In this document: piece by piece, positions 1 to 7,177 of the stretch
How the letters are laid out: the number at the start of each line of letters is the position of its first letter
Position numbering within the stretch: position 1 is the stretch's first letter
Notes under the pieces: model-generated
The model's input: the letters and a program-made list of their open reading frames with translations, nothing else
What the model was told of the DNA's origin: nothing
Database searches by the model: none
Source of the DNA: Patescibacteria group bacterium UBA2211
GTDB taxonomy: Bacteria; Patescibacteriota; Minisyncoccia; Minisyncoccales; Minisyncoccaceae
Direction: 5' to 3'
NCBI GenBank assembly: GCA_002327845.1
Contig: DCUP01000002.1
Span: forward strand, 1 to 19,648
Length of the DNA stretch: 19,648 nt
Translations under genes and position numbers: made by a program

Positions 1-335
1 TTGGCTGTTCGCCAATTAAAGTGGTTCGTGAGCTGGGTTCAGACCGTCGTAAGACAGGTTGGTCCATATCTACCACAGGCGTCGAGTTTTGAGGAGAGTT
101 GCCCTTTGTACGAGAGGATCAGGGTGAACTAACCTCTGGTGTATCAGTTGTCCCGCCAGGGGCATAGCTGAGTAGCTAAGTTAGGAAGGGATAAGAGCTG
201 AAAGCATCTAAGCTCGAAGCCCACTCCAAGATTAGAACTCTTATTCAGGTTAAAGACTATGACCTTGATAGGTCGCAGGTGCAAGTTCCGCGAGGAATTC
301 AGCCGAGCGATACTAATTGAATATTAAAATAACTC
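1..335 (+). rRNA. rrl: 23S ribosomal RNA, 3' end (partial)
   Basis: This is the 3' end of large-subunit rRNA; the 5' part lies outside the window. Conserved landmarks are readable: GGCTGTTCGCC near the start, GAGCTGGGTTCAGACCGTCG at 30-49, the sarcin-ricin loop core GTACGAGAGGA at 108-118, GCTGAAAGCATCTAAGC at 197-213, and the GCGATACTAAT end motif at 306-316. The exact 3' end is not determinable without the 5' strand of helix 1; 325-340 is a reasonable range. The sarcin-ricin flanks differ from the usual form (see findings). The spacer to the 5S rRNA is about 70 bases, is AT-rich and contains no tRNA. Confidence 0.97.
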
Positions 336-384
336 TTTGATTAGCAATTATTAGCTTTATTCTTACATTATATTTTTACTCTAT

Positions 385-534
385 GACTCCTTTTTGTTTT
401 TAATATGGGGGCTATACTGGAAGTGCTCCACCCGATCCCATTCCGAACTCGGAAGTGAAATCTTCTAAGGCCGATGATAGTGGTATCCGCGAAAGTAGGT
501 CGCCCCCGTATTAAAGATCGAAAGGAGTTTTTTG
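385..534 (+). other. Stem enclosing the 5S rRNA, possibly processing stem plus terminator
   Basis: GACTCCTTTT at 385-394 is complementary to GAAAGGAGTT at 520-529 (10 pairs, two of them G-U), so the precursor can fold into a stem that closes around the whole 5S gene. Such flanking stems are typical substrates for rRNA-processing nucleases. The 3' strand runs straight into a T tract (528-533), so the same element could also help terminate the rRNA operon. Pairing is directly visible; the function is inferred. Confidence 0.55.
404..510 (+). rRNA. rrf: 5S ribosomal RNA (short form)
   Basis: The helix I strands pair across the molecule (AATATGGGGGC at 402-412 with GCCCCCGTATT at 502-512). The conserved interior CCGAACTCGGAAGTGAAA (443-460) and GGCCGATGATAGT (469-481) identify it as 5S rRNA. 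The predicted length is about 107 bases against the usual 115-120. The shortfall lies in helix IV, where GTGG (479-482) can pair with CCGC (487-490) across a very small loop, replacing the longer arm seen in E. coli. The ends are inferred from pairing and could move by a few bases. Confidence 0.93.
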
Positions 535-544
535 TTAAATAAAA

Positions 545-573
545 AACCAAGTCGTTAATTTTCGTACTTGGTT
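545..573 (-). terminator. Rho-independent terminator, probably used from both directions
   Basis: AACCAAGT (545-552) pairs with ACTTGGTT (566-573). On the minus strand the stem is followed by a run of T residues (complement of 541-546), a good terminator for the minus-strand gene ending at 555, whose stop codon lies in the loop. Read on the plus strand it would be a weaker backup terminator for the rRNA operon. Confidence 0.8.
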
Positions 574-1235
574 ATTTTGTGATTTTTTACTATTCTAAAA
601 TGGTTGATTTTTTCTTCTACGATTTTTTTAATTTCCTTCCTTTTAGAAATATCCTTGATTTCTTTACAGGTGTCGATTGAAATTTGGGCATCAGATAAGG
701 ACGAAAGCATGGTATTAGTAGAGAAATTTGATTTTTTGAAATATTTTTCACTAATTTCAATGATTTTTTCTGAATTACAAGCGTTGAATATTTTTAAGAG
801 TGTTAATCGCTCAAGAGAAGTTGATATCCGGAAATACCAGGGATCTTTATAGTTCAGAACTTCAAGCCAGACATTGCAATTAATTTCTTGCATTGAAAGT
901 TCTTTAGTAATAAATCCACTGTAGCTTGAATCTTTTCGATAATGGAATCCTGCCGTGAACAATTGTTCAAGCTCTTTAAAGGTTTTTGCCTGTCGAGCCA
1001 TTTTTTTCATTAATTCATGGTCGATTTCCTTACTTATGAAAACAGCTTTCATAAGATCAGAGCATTCCTTTATGGTCATATCGCAATCACGGGTCTGGTT
1101 AGTAATCAACTGGGTAACCAAGCTCTTTGTTTCACCAAGAGAAAGATAAAGCTGTAAAACCCTGTTATGGTTTTTAATGATTTCCTCTGGTAATCGTTCG
1201 GAAATCACGGTTTCTCTCAAGTCGTCATTAATCAT
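555..1235 (-). CDS. Hypothetical protein, 226 aa, mostly helical
   Basis: I do not recognise the family. The ORF is convincing as a gene: it has an SD sequence (CTAAGGAG on the minus strand, seven bases before the ATG), a plausible promoter upstream and a terminator at its stop. The product is charged, apparently alpha-helical and cytoplasmic, with no signal peptide or membrane segment. It has an N-terminal acidic/leucine-rich part (about 1-50), a central segment rich in aromatics around residues 90-140 (several Y, F and W), and a lysine- and isoleucine-rich C-terminus ending in HKITKYEN. Cysteines occur at scattered positions with no zinc-finger spacing. It is transcribed divergently from mreC and is not part of that operon. 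It belongs to the small set of SD-led single genes in this window. Confidence 0.75.
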   Translation of the reverse strand: MINDDLRETVISERLPEEIIKNHNRVLQLYLSLGETKSLVTQLITNQTRDCDMTIKECSDLMKAVFISKEIDHELMKKMARQAKTFKELEQLFTAGFHYRKDSSYSGFITKELSMQEINCNVWLEVLNYKDPWYFRISTSLERLTLLKIFNACNSEKIIEISEKYFKKSNFSTNTMLSSLSDAQISIDTCKEIKDISKRKEIKKIVEEKINHFRIVKNHKITKYEN

Positions 1236-1277
1236 TTTTCAACTCCTTAGTTTAGTAAATGTAAATGAGCCACATAC

Positions 1278-1305
1278 ATTTTATTCTTTTTGATTTTTTT
1301 GTCAA
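1278..1305 (-). promoter_or_regulatory. Promoter of the minus-strand hypothetical gene
   Basis: On the minus strand TTGACA (complement of 1300-1305) is followed after 16 bases by TAAAAT (complement of 1278-1283). Transcription would start near 1271, giving a leader of about 35 bases that carries the AAGGAG ribosome site. Its -35 box lies only two bases from the -35 box of the mreC promoter, so the two promoters are back to back. Confidence 0.6.
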
Positions 1306-1307
1306 TT

Positions 1308-1336
1308 TTGTCTTTTTAAGGGGGATAGTATATAAT
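1308..1336 (+). promoter_or_regulatory. mreC promoter predicting a leaderless mRNA
   Basis: TTGTCT (1308-1313), a 17-base spacer and a perfect TATAAT (1331-1336). The ATG at 1343 begins exactly six bases after the -10 box, so the expected transcription start falls on or next to the start codon. There is no room for a ribosome binding site. Confidence 0.75.
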
Positions 1337-1342
1337 CAGAAT

Positions 1343-2128
1343 ATGAAGATTTTAACTAAGAAAAGAATAACGGTTTTAGTCCTCCTCTTTTTTTGTTTTC
1401 TAATTATTAACTCTTTTTTTAAGGATGCCCTAAAGAATTTTGTTTATTCAAAATCAGAGATTTTAATGGCTTCATTGTGGAATAAAGGAGGCGAACAAGC
1501 GTTTTCTAGTAAGAATCAGGAAGAGTTAAATAAGAAATTAATTGAGGAAAATCAGAAACTCCTTTCCGATCTAGCCGATTTTCAAAGAATAAAGGAAGAG
1601 AACGATTTTTTAAGAAATAGTTTAGAACTAGGACTAGAAAAAGATTTCGATTTAATATTAGGACGAGTAATATCAAAAGATATTTTAGCAGATTCTTTAT
1701 TAGTAAATATTGGATCTAACGATGGAGTTAAAAAAGGATTTCCGGTGATTATTTCTGGTAAGGTTCTTTTAGGAAAAGTAGTCGATGTTTATCCATCTTA
1801 TTCTCGAATAATACTTATCACCCAAAAGGATAATCTTATCGATGTTGAAATACCTGATAGTGATATTTTTGCTTTAAGTAAAGGGGAAGGTAATTTAAAT
1901 ATAACCTTAGATATGGTGGCTCGTGATAAAGAGCTAAAAGAAGGAAGTTTAGTCGTGACTTCGGCTATGGGTGGAAATTATCCGGCTGGACTTTTGATGG
2001 GAAAAGTAAAGAATATAAAGAAGATTGATAATGAAACATATCAGACGTCTGATATTGAAAAGGTGTTCGATTTAAGTATGATTAATAATATTTTTATAAT
2101 AAAAATAGCAGAGATATACAATGATTAA
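1343..2128 (+). CDS. mreC: Rod shape-determining protein MreC
   Basis: MreC is a membrane-anchored, extracytoplasmic scaffold of the elongation complex that links MreD and the PBP2-type synthase during lateral wall growth. The 261-residue product has a short basic N-terminus, one membrane segment (about 9-27), a coiled coil (about 60-95, rich in E, L and K) and then the beta-rich MreC domain. Typical elements are the LGRVIS and VNIGSNDGVKKG segments, GKVLLGKV, and a late AMGGNYPAGLLMGKV stretch. I chose ATG 1343 rather than an in-frame start at 1265 because the promoter -10 box lies between them and the protein from 1343 starts directly with the anchor. It overlaps mreD by eight bases, so the two are probably translationally coupled. 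MreB is not in the window. Confidence 0.93.
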   Translation: MKILTKKRITVLVLLFFCFLIINSFFKDALKNFVYSKSEILMASLWNKGGEQAFSSKNQEELNKKLIEENQKLLSDLADFQRIKEENDFLRNSLELGLEKDFDLILGRVISKDILADSLLVNIGSNDGVKKGFPVIISGKVLLGKVVDVYPSYSRIILITQKDNLIDVEIPDSDIFALSKGEGNLNITLDMVARDKELKEGSLVVTSAMGGNYPAGLLMGKVKNIKKIDNETYQTSDIEKVFDLSMINNIFIIKIAEIYND

Positions 2129-2438
2129 AGAGATTTTTAAAACTTTAATTTTGATCGCAATCATATATTTTTTGTTTATTTTTGAAATAAGCTATCTGTC
2201 GTTTTTTACTTTTTTCAGTATTCTTTTTCCCCTTGTTTTATTGATTAATGTTTTAGAGGAGCCACAGGGAAGGGTAGGATTATATGCGGCTTTCTTTTTT
2301 GGATTAATACTTGATATATATTCTACTCATTTTATTGGTTTATTGGCTCTATCTTTTTCTATAAGTTCCTTATTATTAAAATTTATACTATTCAAATATG
2401 TTAGGATTCCGTCGCTCTCATGGATGCCAAAAATTTAA
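2121..2438 (+). CDS. mreD: Rod shape-determining protein MreD (short form)
   Basis: Small integral membrane protein of the elongation complex. The 105-residue product is almost entirely hydrophobic with three to four predicted membrane segments (about 6-25, 27-45, 53-70, 73-92). It contains the EEPQGRVGLYAAFFFGLILD-type loop and helix in which MreD proteins carry a conserved aspartate (here before IYSTHF). It is shorter than the roughly 160 residues of E. coli MreD; from memory, truncated MreDs ending near a KYVRIP motif are common in Parcubacteria, so I do not regard it as broken. Its start overlaps mreC and its end overlaps the mrdA reading frame, giving a contiguous mreC-mreD-mrdA operon. 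Confidence 0.85.
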   Translation: MIKEIFKTLILIAIIYFLFIFEISYLSFFTFFSILFPLVLLINVLEEPQGRVGLYAAFFFGLILDIYSTHFIGLLALSFSISSLLLKFILFKYVRIPSLSWMPKI

Positions 2439-4323
2439 AATAAGGAGGGAGAATGCAGACATTGAAACAGATGATCTTTTTTTGGATGTTTTAACACACA
2501 AGAAAGATAAGAATTCTTATACAATAGAAACTGCTTTATCGCAAAGAATATTTCAAATTGTTTTCACTTCTTTTATTTTAATAATTGGAGTATTATTTTT
2601 CCGTTGCTTTTCTTTTCAAATTCTAGAATATAATGCTTACAATGAAAAGGCAGAGAAAAATAAATTTCTTTCTAGTGAAATTGAAGCTCAGAGGGGTATT
2701 GTTTATGACCGTAATTTTAAGCAACTTGTTGTTAATACTCAAAGATTTGATTTGGTCTGTGATTTTTCAAAATTGCCGGAAGATGAATTATTAAGAGAGA
2801 AGCAAATAAGGGAAATATCTCGTATTTTAGGCACACCCTTTGAAGAATTAAATAAAAATATAGAAGAGATGGAAGAAGCAGGAGAAAGCGAATTTTCTTT
2901 AGCGAGAGAAATTGATATAGATAAAGTGATTATTTTAAAAACTAAAGAAGAAGAATTAACAGGATTCGAGATTGTCAAAAAGAAAAACAGAGAATATTTG
3001 AGTGGATACAATCTAGCTCATGTTATAGGATATGTTTCGGGAGATAGTTCTATGGGGGAATCAGGAATAGAAAAACAATATAACGATGCTCTAAAAGAAA
3101 TACCAGGGGAAATTAATCGAGAAAAAGATGTACACGGAAATCTAATCAAAGAAGAGATTATTAAGCCATCCGAATCAGGAAACAATTTAGTTTTAAATAT
3201 TGACTATGATTTGCAAGAAAAAGCTGCACAATTCTTAAAGGAGGCAGTCGATGGATATAATGCTAAAGGGGGATCAGTTGTAGCGGTGAACCCGAAGACA
3301 GGAGAAGTTTTATCCTTAATTTCCTATCCCTCATTTGATAGTAATATGTTTTCCAAAGATTTAACTAATAAAGAATTTAATGATTTATTGAAAGATTCTA
3401 AAGTTTCTTTTTATAATCGAGCGACTTCGGGAGAATATCCAACTGGTTCAACCTTAAAACCAATGATAGCTGTAGCAGCCCTAGAACAAGGAATTGTTAC
3501 GGCAGATAAAGAAATATATTGTGAAGGAGGAATTGAATTAAACGGAGGAACATTTAAAAAAGACTGGGCGATTCATGGGTGGACTAATTTAAAAAAAGCT
3601 ATTGCTGAATCTTGCGATACGTTTTTCTATATGGTTGGTGGGGGATATAAAAATTTTAATGGTTTAGGAATAGCTAAGATTTCAAAGTATTTAGAGAAAT
3701 TTGGATTTGGTTCTAGAACAAATATCGATTTACCCGAAGAAAGCATTGGACTTGTTCCTAATTCAGATTGGAAGGAAGACACAACAGGAACTTCCTGGTA
3801 TCCAGGAGATACTTATAATATTTCAATCGGACAGGGCTACTTTAAAGCAACTCCATTGCAATTAACTATGGCTATCTCTTCTATTGCCAATAGAGGAAAA
3901 TTAATGAAGCCACAGGTTGTTAATAGTATTTTAGATAATAATAATCAAACAATTAAAAAATTTGAACCAGAAGTAGTTAGTGAGGATTTTGTTTCTTTAT
4001 CCGCCATTGATTCAGTAAGAGAGGGAATGAGGGAGACTGTTCTATCTTCTGCTGGAACTGCCCGTTCTTTGCAATATTTACCAGTTTCTTCAGGAGCTAA
4101 AACCGGAACAGCTCAAACAGGAAAAAACGAGATTTATCATAATTTAATCACTGTTTTTGCCCCCTATGATGACCCAGAGATAGTTTTGACCGTCATCGTG
4201 GAAAGTGTGCCTCAAAACACTGGTTTAGCTAATTTAGTAGCAAGGCAAACTCTAGGTTATTATTTTGGAGAGAAACAGTTTGAACAAAAGCCAGAGGAAA
4301 TAGTAAATGAAGGTGGGAATTAA
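2398..4323 (+). CDS. mrdA: Penicillin-binding protein 2 (elongation transpeptidase)
   Basis: Class B penicillin-binding protein that cross-links peptidoglycan during cell elongation. In the 641-residue product, residues 51-70 form a membrane anchor, about 95-260 the pedestal domain (EAQRGIVYDRN opening motif) and 265-620 the transpeptidase. All three catalytic motifs are present: STLK at 351-354, SCD at 405-407 and KTG at 568-570. A GDTYNISIGQGY segment near 470-481 is also typical. The N-terminal DIETDDLFLD segment (21-30) resembles the conserved cytoplasmic tail remembered from Parcubacterial PBP2, so the true start lies upstream of it. ATG 2398, inside mreD, is the best in-frame candidate but has no SD sequence. 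No RodA partner lies next to it. Confidence 0.94.
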   Translation: MLGFRRSHGCQKFKIRRENADIETDDLFLDVLTHKKDKNSYTIETALSQRIFQIVFTSFILIIGVLFFRCFSFQILEYNAYNEKAEKNKFLSSEIEAQRGIVYDRNFKQLVVNTQRFDLVCDFSKLPEDELLREKQIREISRILGTPFEELNKNIEEMEEAGESEFSLAREIDIDKVIILKTKEEELTGFEIVKKKNREYLSGYNLAHVIGYVSGDSSMGESGIEKQYNDALKEIPGEINREKDVHGNLIKEEIIKPSESGNNLVLNIDYDLQEKAAQFLKEAVDGYNAKGGSVVAVNPKTGEVLSLISYPSFDSNMFSKDLTNKEFNDLLKDSKVSFYNRATSGEYPTGSTLKPMIAVAALEQGIVTADKEIYCEGGIELNGGTFKKDWAIHGWTNLKKAIAESCDTFFYMVGGGYKNFNGLGIAKISKYLEKFGFGSRTNIDLPEESIGLVPNSDWKEDTTGTSWYPGDTYNISIGQGYFKATPLQLTMAISSIANRGKLMKPQVVNSILDNNNQTIKKFEPEVVSEDFVSLSAIDSVREGMRETVLSSAGTARSLQYLPVSSGAKTGTAQTGKNEIYHNLITVFAPYDDPEIVLTVIVESVPQNTGLANLVARQTLGYYFGEKQFEQKPEEIVNEGGN

Positions 4324-4329
4324 AGAATC

Positions 4330-4357
4330 TTGATTTCTCAAATATATATGCTATACT
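4330..4357 (+). promoter_or_regulatory. Upstream promoter with extended -10 before greA
   Basis: TTGATT (4330-4335), a 16-base spacer and TATACT (4352-4357) preceded by TGC, an extended -10. Transcription would start near 4364, about 109 bases before greA and just upstream of two T-rich hairpin candidates. It could drive greA-lysS with an attenuated leader, or a small RNA. Confidence 0.5.
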
Positions 4358-4363
4358 ATTCAT

Positions 4364-4396
4364 AAAAGGATTGATCTAGGCGATTAGCCCTTTTTT
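4364..4396 (+). terminator. Possible terminator or attenuator between mrdA and greA
   Basis: AAAAGG (4364-4369) can pair with CCTTTT (4389-4394), with an inner GGC/GCC pair alternative (4379-4381, 4387-4389), and a run of six T follows (4391-4396). A second T-rich stretch with a small CCG/CGG hairpin occurs at 4423-4440. The stems are short, so this could end the mre operon or attenuate the transcript from the promoter at 4330. Confidence 0.4.
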
Positions 4397-4438
4397 CTAA
4401 ATTAAATAAAATAATATCCGCTGTTCGGTTTTTGTTTT

Positions 4439-4466
4439 TTGACTAAATGGAATCGTGGAATAATTC
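4439..4466 (+). promoter_or_regulatory. Proximal greA promoter predicting a leaderless mRNA
   Basis: TTGACT (4439-4444), a 16-base spacer and TAATTC (4461-4466), with the greA ATG at 4473. The six-base distance from the -10 box to the ATG is the same as at mreC and femX. The -10 match is weak, and the AATAAT hexamer one base upstream is an alternative. Confidence 0.5.
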
Positions 4467-4472
4467 ATATAT

Positions 4473-4931
4473 ATGGATGGTAAATATTTAACACAAGAAG
4501 GTTTAGATAAGCTTAAGAAAGAATTAGAGTACCTTAAAAAAGAAGGTAGAATTGAGGTAGCCGAACAATTAAAAGAAGCCATTTCATTTGGTGATTTATC
4601 TGAAAATGCAGCATATGATGAAGCGAAAGACAATCAAGCTGCCATTGAAGGAAAAATTCTTGATTTAGAAAGACTAATTAGTTCAGCCAAAGTAATTCAA
4701 GATAATGAGAATACAGGCTGGGTTCAAATTGGTTCATATGTTACAATCAAACAAGGCGATGACGAAGAAAGATATCATGTTGTTGGAGAGGAAGAAGCTA
4801 ATCCAATGGAAAACAGAATTTCTTTCAAATCACCTCTAGGGCAAGCTTTATTAAATAAACCTAAAGGAGCTGAGGTGGAAATTAAAACTCCTAAAGGATC
4901 TCTTAAATACAAAATACTAAAAATAGAATAA
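4473..4931 (+). CDS. greA: Transcription elongation factor GreA
   Basis: GreA rescues backtracked RNA polymerase by stimulating cleavage of the nascent RNA through the secondary channel. The 152-residue product has the normal two-part architecture. An N-terminal antiparallel coiled coil (about 1-75) has the tip motif GDLSENAAYDEAK, placing the catalytic acidic residues at D41 and E44 exactly as in the family. A C-terminal FKBP-like domain (about 80-152) contains SPLGQALLNKPKG. Length is close to the family norm of 155-160. It has no SD sequence; a promoter ending six bases before the ATG suggests leaderless initiation. lysS begins four bases after its stop, so the two are probably co-transcribed. 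Confidence 0.96.
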   Translation: MDGKYLTQEGLDKLKKELEYLKKEGRIEVAEQLKEAISFGDLSENAAYDEAKDNQAAIEGKILDLERLISSAKVIQDNENTGWVQIGSYVTIKQGDDEERYHVVGEEEANPMENRISFKSPLGQALLNKPKGAEVEIKTPKGSLKYKILKIE

Positions 4932-4935
4932 AAAT

Positions 4936-6396
4936 ATGTCTACTTCAGACGAAATAAGACAAAATAGGATTGAAAAATTAAATAAGCTTCGCGATAGCGG
5001 AGTTAATGTTTATCCTATTGAGGTCAAAAGAACTCATGAAATCAAAAAGGTTTTAGAGGACTTTGTATCTTTATCGCAAAAAGAAGAAGAGGTTATCTTA
5101 GTTGGAAGAGTGAGAACTATAAGGACTCATGGTGCTTTAACTTTTATTGATTTTGAAGATGGGACAGGAAAAATTCAAGGACTATTAGCTAAAGACAAAA
5201 TAGGCGAAGACAATTATCAATCATTTTTAGATAGTTTTGATATGGGTGATTTTATTGAAACTCGTGGAATCTTATTCGAAACTAAAAGAGGAGAGAAGAC
5301 GATTCAAATAATTGATTATAAGATGATTTGTAAATCTTTGAGACCATTACCAGAAAAATGGCATGGTTTGAAAGATGTTGAAGAAAGGTATAGAAAAAGA
5401 TATCTTGATTTGATGTTTTCTTCAGAAGTAAAGCAGAAATTTATCATCCGTTCTAATTTTATCAAAGAATTAAGGAACTTTTTAAACGATGATGGATTTT
5501 TTGAAGTAGAAACACCGATTCTCCAATCATTATATGGTGGAGCAAGAGCCAAGCCTTTTAAAACTCATTTGAATGCTATGGATGTAGATGTATTTTTAAG
5601 AATATCTCCAGAATTATATTTAAAGAGATTGTTAGTTGGAGGATTTGAAAAAATATATGAAATAGGAAAATGTTTTAGAAATGAAGGAGTGGATAAATTT
5701 CACAATCCTGATTTCACTATGATTGAATTCTATTGGGCCTATGCTGATTACAAGCAACTAATGAAGATGACTGAAAAAATGTTCGACGTTGTCTTAACTA
5801 AAGTTTTGGGAACAACAGAAGTTAAATATGGAGACAATGTTCTAAATTTTAAAGGACCGTTTGAAAGGATAGAATTTTTTGCTTTATTAGAAAAGCATAC
5901 TGGAATTAAATACGAAGAATTAAATGAAAAAGCTTTATTAAAGAAAGCTTTAGAAATGGGAATCGATGTTCCTGAAGGAGCTGATAAGCCGAATATTGCA
6001 GATGAGATTTATAAGAAATACTGTCGACCAAATATAATTCAACCAACCTTAGTTATTCATCATCCAAAAGGTTTCCAGCCCCTAGCTAAAGAATTAGACC
6101 AAGAGAAGCTAGCCAATTTTCAATTAGTTGTAGCTGGAGCGGAAGTTATTAATGCTTTTTCTGAGCAAAATGATTCGTTGGATCAGGGAGATGTGTTGCG
6201 AGGACAAGAGAAATTATTTAAGGGTGGATTTGAAGAAGCACAAAGATCAGATGAAGACTTTATTGAAGCTCTAGAGCACGGAATGCCTCCAGCAGCAGGG
6301 TTTGGAATGGGAATAGATAGAATCGTTTCAATACTAACTGATTCGGGATCATTGCGAGAAGTAATATTGTTTCCATTAATGAAAGACAAAGAATAG
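4936..6396 (+). CDS. lysS: Lysyl-tRNA synthetase, class II
   Basis: Charges tRNA-Lys with lysine using ATP. The 486-residue product has the N-terminal OB-fold anticodon-binding domain (about 50-145, with VGRVRTIRTHGALTFIDFED) and the class II catalytic domain. Motif 2 is visible as FRNEGVDKFHNPDFTMIEFY, and motif 3 as GFGMGIDRIVSILTDSGSLR near the C-terminus followed by EVILFPLMK. Length matches bacterial LysRS (about 490-505). ATG 4936 has no SD sequence but follows the greA stop by four bases. The gene ends in TAG just before a strong hairpin. Confidence 0.97.
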   Translation: MSTSDEIRQNRIEKLNKLRDSGVNVYPIEVKRTHEIKKVLEDFVSLSQKEEEVILVGRVRTIRTHGALTFIDFEDGTGKIQGLLAKDKIGEDNYQSFLDSFDMGDFIETRGILFETKRGEKTIQIIDYKMICKSLRPLPEKWHGLKDVEERYRKRYLDLMFSSEVKQKFIIRSNFIKELRNFLNDDGFFEVETPILQSLYGGARAKPFKTHLNAMDVDVFLRISPELYLKRLLVGGFEKIYEIGKCFRNEGVDKFHNPDFTMIEFYWAYADYKQLMKMTEKMFDVVLTKVLGTTEVKYGDNVLNFKGPFERIEFFALLEKHTGIKYEELNEKALLKKALEMGIDVPEGADKPNIADEIYKKYCRPNIIQPTLVIHHPKGFQPLAKELDQEKLANFQLVVAGAEVINAFSEQNDSLDQGDVLRGQEKLFKGGFEEAQRSDEDFIEALEHGMPPAAGFGMGIDRIVSILTDSGSLREVILFPLMKDKE

Positions 6397-6400
6397 TACG

Positions 6401-6422
6401 AACCCAGGGAAACCTGGGTTTT
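6401..6422 (+). terminator. Terminator after lysS, merging with the next -35 box
   Basis: AACCCAGG (6401-6408), a GAAA loop and CCTGGGTT (6413-6420) form a perfect 8-bp stem with a stable tetraloop. The T tract is only four bases because TTGACA, the -35 box of the next promoter, begins at 6421. Confidence 0.75.
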
Positions 6423-6449
6423 GACATATTATTATTTCTTTGTTAATAC
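6421..6449 (+). promoter_or_regulatory. Promoter of the phosphoribosyltransferase gene
   Basis: Perfect TTGACA (6421-6426), a 17-base spacer, and TAATAC (6444-6449) preceded by TGT, an extended -10. The start near 6456 gives a leader of about 33 bases containing GGGGGAG, the SD sequence of the gene at 6489. Confidence 0.6.
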
Positions 6450-6488
6450 CTTATTAGTCCTTCAAATGATTGGGGGAGTGGTTTTAAA

Positions 6489-7163
6489 ATGATGAATTAC
6501 GAAACTAAGCTTTCGAAAAGCCAGATAAGTGGTGTTTTCAAGAGACTTAATGCCGGATGGGTCCATGATGGTAATCCGAAAAATCCGCACGCGGTTTTAA
6601 CGAGCGGATTATGCAGTAATGCATACTTTAACGTATCTCAGATTGCTTCTAACTCAATTGCCATGCAGGTTCTTGCCTACAATCTTTCGAGAAAGATTGT
6701 TCCACGTATTGGAGGAGAAGACATTGTGGTTGTCGGTTCAGCCTATGCTGGAATAATTCCTTCATTTATGGTTGCTCTTTGTCTTGGAGCTAGACATATG
6801 TATACCAAAAAGGGACCGAATGGAGAAATGGTTTGGACAGGAAGATTTTCTATCCCTAAAGGAGCTTATGTTCTACAGGTTGAAGATCTTATCACGACCT
6901 TCAAAACGACCGAAGCAGTAAGGAGAGTTATTATTGCTGGAAATAAAAATCCAGTAAAGTTCTATCCTTTTGTTGCGACTATTGTCCATCGTCCAGCAAA
7001 GCTGCCCACTGAATACTATTTCGATGAAGAAAAGATTGAAATTATCTCTCTTCTCGAAAAAGAAGTCTGGGCTGTTCCGCAAGAAGAATGCCCCTTGTGT
7101 AAAAAAGGTTCTAAAAGGTTGAAACCCAAGGAACACTGGGAAGAGTTAACTAAAAAAAGTTAA
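6489..7163 (+). CDS. Orotate phosphoribosyltransferase-like protein
   Basis: A type I phosphoribosyltransferase, most like PyrE, which joins orotate and PRPP to form OMP in pyrimidine synthesis. Of its 224 residues, an LTSGLCSNAYFNVSQ stretch (38-51) corresponds to the substrate-loop region of OPRT. YTKKGPNGE (105-113) is the flexible lysine loop. VEDLITTFKTT (131-141) is the PRPP-binding motif with the acidic pair E132-D133; the usual glycine-rich end of the motif is replaced by FKTT. Near the C-terminus, C201 and C204 form a CPLC pair that could bind metal. No other pyrimidine gene is nearby, so a salvage role or another base is possible. It is monocistronic with its own promoter, SD sequence (GGGGGAG, nine bases before ATG) and terminator, and its codon use is less AT-biased than its neighbours. 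Confidence 0.8.
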   Translation: MMNYETKLSKSQISGVFKRLNAGWVHDGNPKNPHAVLTSGLCSNAYFNVSQIASNSIAMQVLAYNLSRKIVPRIGGEDIVVVGSAYAGIIPSFMVALCLGARHMYTKKGPNGEMVWTGRFSIPKGAYVLQVEDLITTFKTTEAVRRVIIAGNKNPVKFYPFVATIVHRPAKLPTEYYFDEEKIEIISLLEKEVWAVPQEECPLCKKGSKRLKPKEHWEELTKKS

Positions 7164-7177
7164 CTTTTTTATTTTTG
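7144..7177 (+). terminator. Rho-independent terminator overlapping the stop codon
   Basis: AGTTAACT (7144-7151) pairs with the second AGTTAACT (7158-7165) across a loop of six A. TTTTT and a further ATTTTT follow. The TAA stop of the phosphoribosyltransferase gene lies inside the 3' arm, and the -35 box of the next promoter starts in the T tract. Confidence 0.85.

Noticed and set aside
335..403. tRNA in the 23S-5S spacer
   Set aside because: The spacer is short and AT-rich, with no T-loop motif or acceptor pairing.
1265..1342. Longer in-frame start for mreC
   Set aside because: It would place the -35 and -10 boxes inside the gene; the protein from 1343 starts with the normal MreC membrane anchor.
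2121..2438. mreD as a frameshifted fragment
   Set aside because: Short MreD proteins appear normal in this group and the mrdA frame carries its own conserved N-terminal segment, so no frameshift is needed.
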